64,000 nt of DNA from Streptomyces sp. NK08204 (GCF_020400585.1 NZ_JAINVF010000018.1:1-64000); one strand, 5' to 3'. Counted from the first letter of the stretch, positions 24,565 through 34,954 are shown. The notes: generated from the sequence alone by a model not told the origin. Program-made: numbers and translations.

Positions 24565-27500
24565 ATGGAACCGACCGTACTGGGCAGCAAGCTGGCGTCC
24601 GGGCTGATCGGACCGCTGGTGAAGAAGCTGTTCGTCCCGGACGGGCCGGGCGCCGGGCTGGTCGACAAGCCGGTGCGGCTGTCGGCGCTGGTGTCCTTCC
24701 GGGGCGAGAAGCGCACGCTGGGCGAGAAGGACGTACGCAAGCTCGCGAGCCGGCTGGTGACGGAGGCCGTGGCCTCCCCGGGGGAGCGGCCGTTCCCGGC
24801 CGACGAGGAGACGGCCGTCACCGACACCCTGGCCGGCCGGCTGCTCGCCCTGGGCGACCTGGACATGGACGACGTCCAGGCCGTCCGCATGGGCAGCCAC
24901 GAACTCGCCCGGCAGTTGCACCGCCACGCCCCGCCCCCGGACGGCCTGTCCGCCGACGCGTGCGTCTTCCTCGACTCCGCGACGCAGTGGGCCTGCCTGC
25001 ACATCCTGGAGTTCTTCAGCCACCGTTCCACCTTTGTGGCCCGCACCCTGGTCGAGCAGAGCAGGAGCCAGCGGGACCTGATCGCCCGTGTCGACGAGTT
25101 GATCGGCCGCGTCCCGCGCCCCGACGCCCGCGACACCGCCTTCGAGCGCCGCTACCTGCCCTACGCGGCCGACCGGCACAACCACATCACCATCTACGGC
25201 ATCGATCTGCGCGACTCCCCCGACCGCTGGCCCCTCGAGGTCGCCTACCTCAGCCTGGAGGCGACCGCGGCCGAGGAGCCCGTACCGGACACCGCACCCG
25301 ACGAACGGCCGCCCGCCGCGGGCCGGCTGCCCGCCGAGGAGGCGCTGCTCACCGACTCCCGCGTCCTGCTGCGCGGCGACGCCGGCTCCGGCAAGACGAC
25401 CCTGGTGCAGTGGCTGGCGGTCACGGCGGCCCGCACGGGGGACCGCATCCCCTACGTCCTCCCCCTGCGCACCCTGGTCCGCACGGGCCCGCTGCCGCCA
25501 CCCGCCGACTTCCTGAAGGCGGTGAGCTGCCCGCTCGCCCCGCCGGAGAGCTGGGCCGACCGCGTCCTGACGGCGGGCCGCGGCCTGGTCCTCGTGGACG
25601 GCCTGGACGAGATCCCGGCCGCCGACCGCCACCGCACCCGCGACTGGCTGCGCGCGCTGCTCGCCGCCTACCCCGGCAACCACTGGCTGTTGACCTCCCG
25701 CCCCACGGCCGTACGCGCCGACTGGCTGGCCGAGGAGGGCTTCCGGGAGCTGACCCTGGCCCCGATGCGCCGCTCCGAGGTGGCGACGTTCGTGCACCGC
25801 TGGCACACGGCGGCCCGGGCGGAGGAGTACGAGGGCCCGCTCCTGGACTCCCTGCGCACCAAGCGCGACCTCGCCCGCCTCGCCACCAACCCCCTGATGT
25901 GCGGCCTGATCTGCGCCCTGCACCGGGAACGCCGGGGCTATCTCCCCACCGGACGCAAGGAGTTGTACGACGCCGCCCTCGCGATGCTGCTCGCGCGCCG
26001 GGACCGGGAGCGGGGCATGGGTGCGGTGGACGGCGTGGAGATGAGCGAGGAGGTCCAGCTGGAGCTGCTGCAACGCCTCGCTTACGCACTGGTGTTGAGT
26101 GGCCGTACGGAGATGGACCTCAGCACCGCCGAGGGGATCGTGGAGCGCTGCCTGCCCGCGGTGGCGTCGGCGGTTGGGCAGGGGGACGCGGCGGCCGTAC
26201 TGCGGGTGCTGCTGCTCCGCAGCGGCCTGCTGCGCCAACCGGCCGCCGGGGCGGTGGACTTCGTCCACCGCACGTTCCAGGACTATCTGGGCGCGCGGTA
26301 CGCGGTGGAGGAGGGGCATCTGGACGTCCTCGTCAGCCACGCCGACGACACCCAGTGGGAGGACGTCATCCGCATGGCGGTGGCCCATGCGCGGCCGAAG
26401 GAACGGGCGGCTCTGCTCAGGCAGTTGCTGGACCGGGACACTCCTCGGCTGACCTTGCTCGCACTGGCGTCCCTGGAGCATGCGGCGGCCCTGGATCCGG
26501 GGGTACGAGCGGAGGTCGAGACGCGGGCTGGCGCGCTGATCCCACCGCGCACGGCGGAGGACGCGCGGGTGCTGGCGGAGGCCGGCCCGCTGGTGCTGGA
26601 GCTGTTGCCGGGGCCAGAGGGGTTGTCGGACGAGGAGGCGCTGGGGGTGACGGTCACCGCATCGGTCCTCGGAGAGACGGAACCGGAGGGGGCGCTGGCG
26701 GTGCTGCGGCGGTTCCGGGACCATCCGGATCTGGACGTACGACGTCAGCTGGCAGGGACCTGGCGCCGGTTCGACAGCGAGGAGTACGCGGCCGAAGTGC
26801 TGGACCACCTGGCCCGCGACGACCTTCGTCTGGAATGCACGTCGGCCGGACAACGCATGGCCCTGGCCGGGATGCGCCCCTGGACCGACCTCTCCTTCCA
26901 GGGGCCGCACCGGATCGAGGACATCGTGGCCGCCGTCCCGTCGCCCGAGGCGGTGGAGAAGCTCAACGTACTGGACAATCCCCACCTCACCGACCTGCGC
27001 GCCATGGTGCCGTTCCGGTCTCTGACGTCCCTGTGGCTGGCGCGCTGCCCCGTCATGGACCTGGGCCCGCTCTCCGCGCTTTCACTCGACACTCTCCTCG
27101 TCTCCGACATCGCCGTCGTGACGGAGCTGCGGTCGCTGACATCGCTGACTCGCCTCTCCCTGGCCCAGGAGCTGCCGGGCCCCCGCCTCACCTCAGCGCT
27201 GCCGCTCGACGCTCCGCTGGAATACCTCTTCCTCGGCGGGAACACACTGGAGAACACGGGGCTGCGCGGGCTGGATCACTGGACCGGTCTGCGGACGCTC
27301 GGCCTCGGACCGCTGACCACGGAGCTGACGGCCGACGACTGGCGGGTGGTTGCCGAAATGCCGGCCCTGACCCACCTGTATCTGAACGCGTGGCTCTTCT
27401 CTCCGCACTCCCTCGACCTGATGCCGGAGCTTCCCGGCATCACATGGCTGCGGCTCCCCCTTCTGCGCGGCGACGAGGACCTCTCCGCGCTGGCGGCCCG

Positions 27501-27609
27501 GCTGCCGGGCCTGCGCTCGGTCGCTCTGGCCAACCGCCCCGGGCATTCCTACGCCGCCTCCGACGTCGCCCGCCTCTTCCCCGAGGCGGAGGTCACCCTG
27601 GAGCGCTGA
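24565..27609 (+). CDS. NACHT-domain NTPase with C-terminal leucine-rich repeats (NLR-like)
   Basis: A 1014-residue STAND NTPase. Residues about 1-240 form a helical N-terminal region (resembling NNH1-type NACHT helical domains). The NACHT domain follows with Walker A GDAGSGKTT (271-279), Walker B LVLVDGLDEI (341-350) and the sensor segment WLLTSRP (374-380). After a helical middle (about 430-790), the last 220 residues carry leucine-rich repeat-like units (FRSLTSLWLARCPVMDLGPL, LTSLTRLSLAQ, LEYLFLGGN). Bacterial NACHT proteins of this layout are known from published work to act in phage defence. No fused nuclease or TIR effector is visible. ATG 24565 follows GGGGGTGGAGCG. Confidence 0.88.
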   Translation: MEPTVLGSKLASGLIGPLVKKLFVPDGPGAGLVDKPVRLSALVSFRGEKRTLGEKDVRKLASRLVTEAVASPGERPFPADEETAVTDTLAGRLLALGDLDMDDVQAVRMGSHELARQLHRHAPPPDGLSADACVFLDSATQWACLHILEFFSHRSTFVARTLVEQSRSQRDLIARVDELIGRVPRPDARDTAFERRYLPYAADRHNHITIYGIDLRDSPDRWPLEVAYLSLEATAAEEPVPDTAPDERPPAAGRLPAEEALLTDSRVLLRGDAGSGKTTLVQWLAVTAARTGDRIPYVLPLRTLVRTGPLPPPADFLKAVSCPLAPPESWADRVLTAGRGLVLVDGLDEIPAADRHRTRDWLRALLAAYPGNHWLLTSRPTAVRADWLAEEGFRELTLAPMRRSEVATFVHRWHTAARAEEYEGPLLDSLRTKRDLARLATNPLMCGLICALHRERRGYLPTGRKELYDAALAMLLARRDRERGMGAVDGVEMSEEVQLELLQRLAYALVLSGRTEMDLSTAEGIVERCLPAVASAVGQGDAAAVLRVLLLRSGLLRQPAAGAVDFVHRTFQDYLGARYAVEEGHLDVLVSHADDTQWEDVIRMAVAHARPKERAALLRQLLDRDTPRLTLLALASLEHAAALDPGVRAEVETRAGALIPPRTAEDARVLAEAGPLVLELLPGPEGLSDEEALGVTVTASVLGETEPEGALAVLRRFRDHPDLDVRRQLAGTWRRFDSEEYAAEVLDHLARDDLRLECTSAGQRMALAGMRPWTDLSFQGPHRIEDIVAAVPSPEAVEKLNVLDNPHLTDLRAMVPFRSLTSLWLARCPVMDLGPLSALSLDTLLVSDIAVVTELRSLTSLTRLSLAQELPGPRLTSALPLDAPLEYLFLGGNTLENTGLRGLDHWTGLRTLGLGPLTTELTADDWRVVAEMPALTHLYLNAWLFSPHSLDLMPELPGITWLRLPLLRGDEDLSALAARLPGLRSVALANRPGHSYAASDVARLFPEAEVTLER

Positions 27610-27616
27610 GCAACGG

Positions 27617-27651
27617 AAAGGGGGCCGGTGCCAAGAGCACCGGCCCCCTTT
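27617..27651. terminator. Terminator between NACHT gene and clpC (bidirectional)
   Basis: A perfect 15-bp stem (AAAGGGGGCCGGTGC and its complement) with a 5-base loop; the arms end in AAA and TTT. It serves both convergent genes. Confidence 0.85.
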
Positions 27652-27652
27652 C

Positions 27653-27668
27653 TCGGCCTTCGGGCCGA
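27653..27668 (-). terminator. Small tetraloop hairpin at clpC 3' end
   Basis: TCGGCC-TTCG-GGCCGA lies five bases beyond the clpC stop. It probably stabilises the message end together with the larger terminator. Confidence 0.5.
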
Positions 27669-27672
27669 AGGC

Positions 27673-30198
<2,526 letters not shown>

Positions 30199-30383
30199 CG
30201 TTAATCGCTCCTCAGAGCGGTCAGGCAGTGGGGGGAACTTCCCCTCCCTGTCCTTCCGCAGCTTAGTCCCGCAAGCGGGGACCGCTCATTCCAACTGCCG
30301 ACACCGTCCTTGGCCTCCTGACCCCGAACGCCGACATCTGCTCCAACCCGATGGTGCGAGACGATGTTCCCGCAGGCCAGGCA

Positions 30384-30416
30384 GTTATCCCAGTCGCCAG
30401 TACGCCGATGGCGAAC
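30384..30416 (-). promoter_or_regulatory. Predicted ClgR box and clpC promoter
   Basis: The minus strand reads GTTCGCCATCGGCGTAC (30400-30416), fitting the actinobacterial ClgR pattern GTTCGC-N5-GCG. Downstream is an extended -10, TGGGATAAC (GATAAC at 30384-30389), with no good -35, as expected for an activated promoter. The leader would be about 180 bases. The remaining 30199-30628 gap holds no gene. Confidence 0.65.
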
Positions 30417-30628
30417 GTGAGACGGCCCGTTCTGCGTGTCGCCCCCTCCCACTAGGCATGTCTTACCCGCAGGGACTGACACTCCATGCGGCGCGCACCG
30501 GTTCCCTCCGCTATGGGCGAACAACCTTGCGCCTCCCCCGAGCGCCGCACGCCCCCCTCCTGGGCGCTGTGCGTATCCGTTCGGGCACCCACCGTAACTT
30601 GTAGGTCTCTTCACCTGTTGCACTTGTC

Positions 30629-31306
30629 ATGGTTGGCTCGGTCTCCACGCCCCCGACTCCCATCGTCCCCCTTCCCCGGCAGCCTCTCGACTTCTGCGGC
30701 CCGCAGGACGCCCCGGAGGCTGCGGCCCGGCGCTGGGCCGAGGCCCGGCGCTGGTACGAGAACGAGCTGGGCTGGGCGATGGTGCCCGGACCCGTCGGAC
30801 AGCCGCCGCGGCTGCTCACGGGGGTGCGGTTCGACGTGCTGGACGTGCCGGTCGAGGCGGGTGCCGGGGCGCTGAGGCATCTCGCGCCGGGCTCTCCGGT
30901 GGCCCTGTGCGGGGACCGGATGCGGCTGCTGGTGGCCGCGGGCAGCGCGGAGGAACTGCCGGGGCTGCTGGACTGGCTGGAGTGGAGCGTGCTGGCGCTC
31001 GACCTGCGGGTCCTGGGCGCGGGCGGCCTGATCGAGGCTCCTGCCCCGCCCGGCCGATGCCCTCGCGACGGTGCTGGTTGCGTGGAGGGGGCCGCCGTAT
31101 GGCTGCGGCCCCCCGAGCCGGGGTGCGAGGTCGAGGCCTCGCTGCCGGCACTGTCGGCGCTGGGGGGTGCGGGGCGCGTGGGCAGCGCCCCCGATCTGGT
31201 ACGGCTGGTCGACACGGTGGCAGCGCGGTGCCACCGGATCCGGCTGCGGCGCGCCTGCGCCGGGCCGTCCGCCGGTCGGCGAAATCAGCCGTTGGCCTTC
31301 TCGTAG
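30629..31306 (+). CDS. SCO3374-family protein, Prim-Pol N-terminal-like
   Basis: A 225-residue protein of the Streptomyces family found between clpC and lsr2. The first 120 residues (ARRWYENELGWAMVPGP ... LLTGVRFDVLDVPVEAGAGAL) resemble the N-terminal domain of bifunctional DNA primase/polymerases. The catalytic acidic residues are not evident, so an enzyme role is doubtful. The rest is Gly/Ala-rich and poorly conserved-looking. ATG 30629 has no clear ribosome site. Its 3' end overlaps the 3' end of lsr2 on the other strand by 22 bases. Divergent from clpC. Confidence 0.7.
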   Translation: MVGSVSTPPTPIVPLPRQPLDFCGPQDAPEAAARRWAEARRWYENELGWAMVPGPVGQPPRLLTGVRFDVLDVPVEAGAGALRHLAPGSPVALCGDRMRLLVAAGSAEELPGLLDWLEWSVLALDLRVLGAGGLIEAPAPPGRCPRDGAGCVEGAAVWLRPPEPGCEVEASLPALSALGGAGRVGSAPDLVRLVDTVAARCHRIRLRRACAGPSAGRRNQPLAFS

Positions 31307-31623
31307 GCCTCGCGGATGGACGCGGGAACACGGCCGCGGTCATTGACCTCGAGACCGTTCTCCTTGGCCCAGGCACGGATCGCCGCGGTGTCCTGGCTGC
31401 CGGCGGAGGGGGCGACACGCGCCTTCCCACGCCCGCCCGCGGCACGGCCTCCGGTACGACGGCCACCCTTCACATAGGGCTCGAGAAGGCCGCGCAGCTT
31501 GTCAGCATTGGCGGTCGTGAGATCGATCTCGTACGTCTTGCCGTCCAGGGCGAACGTGACGGTCTCGTCCGCCTCGCCGCCGTCGAGGTCGTCGACAAGA
31601 AGGACCTGAACCTTCTGTGCCAC
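31285..31623 (-). CDS. lsr2: Nucleoid-associated silencing protein Lsr2
   Basis: Histone-like xenogeneic silencer that bridges AT-rich DNA. The 112-residue product has an N-terminal dimerisation sheet (KVQVLLVDDLDGGEADETV). A basic Gly/Arg linker and the C-terminal DNA-binding domain (RAWAKENGLEVNDRGRVPA) with the RGR minor-groove hook follow. GTG 31623 is chosen because AAAGGA sits just before it and the family begins at AQKVQV; the frame runs up to 31830 without homology. The promoter region contains an overlapping palindrome. The terminal codons are antisense to the end of the SCO3374-like gene. Confidence 0.96.
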   Translation of the reverse strand: MAQKVQVLLVDDLDGGEADETVTFALDGKTYEIDLTTANADKLRGLLEPYVKGGRRTGGRAAGGRGKARVAPSAGSQDTAAIRAWAKENGLEVNDRGRVPASIREAYEKANG

Positions 31624-31689
31624 GGCTTTTCCTTTCATCGATAACGTGAGGACCGGGGTGTACGGCGTCCACCCGTTTCGCCGCCCCCT

Positions 31690-31718
31690 GTTATATGCAG
31701 TACTGCAGTACGTCGGAA
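31690..31718 (-). promoter_or_regulatory. lsr2 promoter with palindrome in the spacer
   Basis: On the minus strand TTCCGA (31713-31718) and TATAAC (31690-31695) are 17 bases apart. The spacer is filled by two overlapping perfect 12-base palindromes, TGCAGTACTGCA (31696-31707) and GTACTGCAGTAC (31700-31711). A protein bound there would block the promoter. Confidence 0.65.
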
Positions 31719-31826
31719 AGCAAACCGCTTTTGCCGGAAAAACACAAACCCCCGGGAGAGACCTCGGGGACCGCTCCCGTCCGGAAACATGCGCGTTTCG
31801 GACATAGGGAACCGGGGCAATGGCGA

Positions 31827-32360
31827 TCACAGATGCAGAAGCATCCGGCTGTTGCCCAAGGTGTTCGGTTTCACTCGTTCGAGACCGAGGAACTCCGCGA
31901 CGCCCTCGTCATAGGAACGCAACAGCTCGGCGTACACATCGGTGTCGACGGGCGTCTCACCGATCTCCACGAAGCCGTGCTTCCCGAAGAAGTCGACTTG
32001 GAAGGTCAGGCAGAATACCCGGCGAACGCCGAGCCAGCGCGCGGTCTGCAGCAACTTCTCCAACAACTGGTGGCCCACGCCGGCACCCTTGAGCCCGGGC
32101 TTCACCGCCAGAGTGCGGACTTCCGCCAGGTCTTCCCACATGACGTGCAGCGCACCGCAGCCGACCACCTCGGCGTTGTCGTCGCGTTCCGCGACCCAGA
32201 ACTCCTGGATGTCCTCGTAAAGCGTGACCGTGGCTTTGTCGAGCAGGATGCGGTCTCGGACGTAGGCGTCGAGGAGCGCGCGCACGGCCGGGACATCGCT
32301 GGTCCGGGCCCGCCGGACAGTGATGGCTTTTGCGGGGACTTCGGGATGCTCTGCTGACAT
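31827..32360 (-). CDS. argA: Amino-acid N-acetyltransferase, short N-acetylglutamate synthase type
   Basis: GNAT enzyme that acetylates L-glutamate to start arginine synthesis. The 177-residue product is a single GNAT fold and, from memory, aligns along its length with the M. tuberculosis enzyme Rv2747. Shared segments include RRARTSDVPA, VTLYEDIQEFWVAE, VVGCGALHV, VAEFLGLERVKPN and LGNSRMLL. The acetyl-CoA loop is GLKGAGVGHQLL. It lacks the kinase-like domain of classical ArgA. ATG 32360 is nine bases after the stop of a BlaI-type regulator gene, so the two are probably one operon, an unexpected pairing. Confidence 0.85.
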   Translation of the reverse strand: MSAEHPEVPAKAITVRRARTSDVPAVRALLDAYVRDRILLDKATVTLYEDIQEFWVAERDDNAEVVGCGALHVMWEDLAEVRTLAVKPGLKGAGVGHQLLEKLLQTARWLGVRRVFCLTFQVDFFGKHGFVEIGETPVDTDVYAELLRSYDEGVAEFLGLERVKPNTLGNSRMLLHL

Positions 32361-32369
32361 GAGCGGACG

Positions 32370-32834
32370 CTATCGCCCGGTGGCCTCCCCGGCCGAGCCG
32401 GGGTTCTCCTCTTGCGGGGCTTCCCGGACCTGCCGGGCTTCCGGCGCTTCCCGGGTTTCCGGCGACTGGAGTTCCGGTCCCTGGACGATCCGTACGGCAT
32501 CGCTGAGCGCCTGGCGCTGTTCCTCGCTCATCATCCCGAAGAAGGCCACGAGAGCGGCGGCCGGGTTGTCGCTCTGCGACCACGCGTCGTTCATCAGGGC
32601 AGCCGCGTAGGCGGCTCGTGTCGACACGGCTTCATATCGATAGGCCCGCCCTTCCGCCTCACGGCGGACCCAGCCCTTGTGATGGAGATTGTCCAAAACG
32701 GTCATCACGGTGGTGTACGCGATGGAGCGTTCCTGCTGAAGGTCTTCCAGGACTTCTCGAACGGTCACCGGGCGGTTCCACTTCCACACCCGCGTCATGA
32801 CCGCGTCTTCGAGTTCTCCCAATGGGCGAGGCAC
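32370..32834 (-). CDS. BlaI/MecI/CopY-family repressor
   Basis: A 154-residue winged-helix repressor. The N-terminal DNA-binding domain (about 1-80) has LGELEDAVMTRVWKWNRPVTV and AYTTVMTVLDNLHHKGWVRR, the BlaI signature. The dimerisation region follows (about 85-120), then an unusual Glu/Pro-rich tail of about 35 residues. Start GTG 32834 lies about 12 bases after a possible -10 (TATTAT) with only a weak GTGAG ribosome site, so a leaderless message is possible. No BlaR-type sensor protease gene is adjacent. A dyad lies over its start region, suggesting self-repression. Downstream in the same operon is the N-acetyltransferase gene. Confidence 0.85.
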   Translation of the reverse strand: MPRPLGELEDAVMTRVWKWNRPVTVREVLEDLQQERSIAYTTVMTVLDNLHHKGWVRREAEGRAYRYEAVSTRAAYAAALMNDAWSQSDNPAAALVAFFGMMSEEQRQALSDAVRIVQGPELQSPETREAPEARQVREAPQEENPGSAGEATGR

Positions 32835-32835
32835 A

Positions 32836-32863
32836 GCTCACAATAATAGTGCTAAATCTGAGC
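32836..32863. promoter_or_regulatory. Probable autoregulatory operator of the BlaI-type gene
   Basis: An AT-rich imperfect dyad CACAATAATAGTG (32839-32851) lies within outer arms GCTCA (32836-32840) and TGAGC (32859-32863). It covers the likely -10 of the blaI-like gene. Confidence 0.55.
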
Positions 32864-32907
32864 AATGGCGTGCCAGGCGTGCTCTATGGCAACAAGTGGG
32901 GACAAAA

Positions 32908-32947
32908 AGGGCGTACGACTCGCGAAGTGCGGGGAGTCGTACGCCCT
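32908..32947 (-). terminator. Rho-independent terminator with U-tract
   Basis: A perfect 14-bp stem (AGGGCGTACGACTC and complement) with a 12-base loop. Reading on the minus strand it is followed by TTTTTG. It lies 19 bases after the stop of the small membrane protein gene. Confidence 0.85.
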
Positions 32948-32966
32948 CGGGTGCGGGTGGTCCTGG

Positions 32967-33146
32967 TCAGGCGTCGCCGGCGGCGGAGGCCTGACGCGCG
33001 CTCTCCGTGCGCGCGAGGGCGGCGTCGACGGCCGCATCCTCCTTGGCCTTGGCGGCACCGCCCTGGGTCTTCACGATCACCCGGACCAAACCGACGAAGA
33101 ACACGGCCATGACGACCGGGGGCACGAGCGCGGAGACGTAGTCCAT
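32967..33146 (-). CDS. Small single-pass membrane protein (59 aa)
   Basis: No known function. The short product begins MDYVSALVPPVVMAVFFVGLV, one membrane helix (about 6-24), followed by a charged, Ala-rich helical tail (KAKEDAAVDAALARTE) that is likely cytoplasmic. ATG 33146 has a weak ribosome site. A strong terminator with a U-tract follows the stop, and a G-quadruplex-forming tract lies just upstream. Both support an independently transcribed real gene. It is too short for routine ORF calling. Confidence 0.75.
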   Translation of the reverse strand: MDYVSALVPPVVMAVFFVGLVRVIVKTQGGAAKAKEDAAVDAALARTESARQASAAGDA

Positions 33147-33179
33147 GCGTCCAGAGTAGCCATGCGGGAACGGACGAAT

Positions 33180-33224
33180 GGGGAGGGGTGGGGAGGGGAG
33201 AGGGACGGGGTGGGGTGGGGTGGG
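33180..33224 (+). repeat. G-quadruplex-forming G-tract
   Basis: Runs of four G separated by single bases (GGGGAGGGGTGGGGAGGGG at 33180-33198) continue as further GGG/GGGG runs to 33224. The motif is on the plus strand, which is the template for both flanking minus-strand genes. Confidence 0.8.
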
Positions 33225-33259
33225 CAGGACGGCCGGGGGCAGGCTGGGTGGCCGGACGC

Positions 33260-33988
33260 TCAGCCCGCCACCAGTTGCCGCGTCTCGGCCGGCGGGGCCG
33301 GCGGCGCGGGCGGCTTGCGGCGGGGGAAGACCTCGCCCGGCGTCGGGATGGGGCGCTTGGGGCGTTCCGGTTCGCCGGCCGGGCGCTCGGCGGGGCGCGT
33401 CGCAGGGGTCTGTCCGGGCTTGGGCGCGGGCTTCCGTTCGGGGTTGCGGGAAGGGTCCTGGGCCGGGCTCTGCGGGGATTTCCCGGGGTCGTCGGCCTGC
33501 TCCGCCACCGACTCGGCCGCACCGCCGGGAAGGGCCAGCAGGCGGGTTCTGGACGGGGGTACGGCGGGCACGGAACCCCTGCGCGCGCCCTGGGCGAACC
33601 GGGCCCGCACATCCTGCTCGGCGAGCACCTGGCAGCGGTCCAGCAGCGCGGCGGCCACCGGGTTCCCCCGCAGGGCGCGGAGCGCGGCGAGATCGTCCGG
33701 GGCCGGCCGGTACCCGGCGCCCAGGACCTCCTCCAGGAGGGCGAGGTAGCCGACGGCGGTGCCCGGCAGGGCGGCGCGGTAGCGGCCGAGGTCGGCCACG
33801 AGGAAGGCGCGCAGCCGGGCGCCCTCGCGCATCGCATCGTCGAGCGACTCGGCGAGCCGGAAGCAGTCCTGGACGTCCTCGGCGGACGCGGGGCCTGGGT
33901 GAACGGCTAGGGCGAGAGCGCGGCGGAGCACACGCAGCTCCTCCACGCCGAACGCCATGCCGCCGCGGGATCCGTATGGCGTGGGCAT
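33260..33988 (-). CDS. Conserved protein with Pro/Lys-rich C-terminus
   Basis: Unrecognised family. The 242-residue product has a helical N-terminal half (about 12-135, with VEELRVLRRALALAVHPG and DVQDCFRLAESLDDAM). The C-terminal half is Pro/Lys/Arg/Glu-rich and probably disordered. No membrane segment or signal is seen. Starts at 33988 (MPTPYGSRGG) or 33958 (MAFGVEE) are both possible; the first is preferred from memory of relatives. It lies between the small membrane protein and coaX on the same strand, 113 and 168 bases from them. Confidence 0.65.
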   Translation of the reverse strand: MPTPYGSRGGMAFGVEELRVLRRALALAVHPGPASAEDVQDCFRLAESLDDAMREGARLRAFLVADLGRYRAALPGTAVGYLALLEEVLGAGYRPAPDDLAALRALRGNPVAAALLDRCQVLAEQDVRARFAQGARRGSVPAVPPSRTRLLALPGGAAESVAEQADDPGKSPQSPAQDPSRNPERKPAPKPGQTPATRPAERPAGEPERPKRPIPTPGEVFPRRKPPAPPAPPAETRQLVAG

Positions 33989-34115
33989 GCGGCGACGCTA
34001 CCGCTAATCGGACAAAAGTGACGGATCGGACCGCCGTGTCGCCGCGTGTCGCCACGGCTTTCCCCCGACCGGGGCCGCCTTCCCCTGGCCGGGGCCATGC
34101 GCACACCTCACCTTC

Positions 34116-34160
34116 GGGGCGTGCGCCTCACTCCGGGTGTGCGCGGGGCGTGCGCCTCAC
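34116..34160. repeat. 16-bp direct repeat at the coaX 3' end
   Basis: GGGGCGTGCGCCTCAC occurs at 34116-34131 and again at 34145-34160; the second copy spans the coaX stop codon. It looks like a 29-base slipped duplication. Confidence 0.7.
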
Positions 34161-34954
34161 ATGCGGGACATGTTGCGCTCGTACACCAGGCGCAGCCCGA
34201 TCAGCGTCAGCCACGGCTGGTGCTCGTCGATCACCGAGGACTCTCCCAGCACCATCGGCGCGAGCCCGCCCGTGGCGATCACCGTCACGTCGTCCGGGTC
34301 GTCGGCCAGCTCCCGCGCCATCCGGCTGACGACCCCGTCGACCTGCCCGGCGAAGCCGTACACGATGCCCGCCTGCATGGCCTCCACCGTGTTCTTGCCG
34401 ATCACGTGGCGCGGCCGGGCCACCTCGATCTTCCGCAGCTGGGCGCCCTTGACGCCGAGCGCCTCCACGGAGATCTCGATACCGGGCGCGATGACACCGC
34501 CGACGTACTCCCCGCGCGCGGAGACCGCGTCGAACGTCGTCGCCGTACCGAAGTCCACGACGATCGCCGGGCCGCCGTACATCTCGACGGCCGCGACCGC
34601 GTTGATGATCCGGTCCGCGCCGACCTCCTTGGGGTTGTCCGTGAGGATCGGCACGCCCGTCTTCACGCCCGGCTCGACCAGCACCGCGGGGACGTCCCCG
34701 TAGTACCGCCGGGTCACCTCGCGCAGTTCGTGCAGCACCGAGGGCACGGTCGCGCAGATCGCGATGCCGTCGATGCCGTCGCCCAGCTCCTCACCGAGCA
34801 GCGGGTGCATGCCCATCAGGCCCTGGAGCAGCACCGCCAGCTCGTCCGCGGTGCGGCGGGCATCCGTGGAGATGCGCCAGTGCTCCACGATGTCCTCGCC
34901 GTCGAACAGCCCGAGGACGGTGTGCGTGTTGCCGACGTCGATCGTGAGGAGCAT
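34157..34954 (-). CDS. coaX: Type III pantothenate kinase
   Basis: Phosphorylates pantothenate, the first step of CoA synthesis from vitamin B5. The 265-residue ASKHA-fold protein has the phosphate loop DVGNTHTVLGLFDG (6-19), GADRIINAVAA and VVDFGTATTFD. These are the three family signatures, including the catalytic Asp in GADR. ATG 34954 starts directly at the first strand; the frame extends to 35137 over nadC. The gene follows nadC after five bases, so it is the last gene of the five-gene NAD/CoA block. No type I kinase is in the window. Confidence 0.94.
   Translation of the reverse strand: MLLTIDVGNTHTVLGLFDGEDIVEHWRISTDARRTADELAVLLQGLMGMHPLLGEELGDGIDGIAICATVPSVLHELREVTRRYYGDVPAVLVEPGVKTGVPILTDNPKEVGADRIINAVAAVEMYGGPAIVVDFGTATTFDAVSARGEYVGGVIAPGIEISVEALGVKGAQLRKIEVARPRHVIGKNTVEAMQAGIVYGFAGQVDGVVSRMARELADDPDDVTVIATGGLAPMVLGESSVIDEHQPWLTLIGLRLVYERNMSRM

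Noticed and set aside
24469..26985. An 838-codon open frame antisense to the NACHT gene
   Set aside because: High-GC codon bias keeps antisense frames open. The translation is Gln/Arg/Gly-rich without domains, while the sense strand has a complete NACHT motif set.
33147..33259. A coding region in the G-rich tract
   Set aside because: Frames there give low-complexity Gly/Arg or Pro peptides; the tract is better explained as a structured DNA element.
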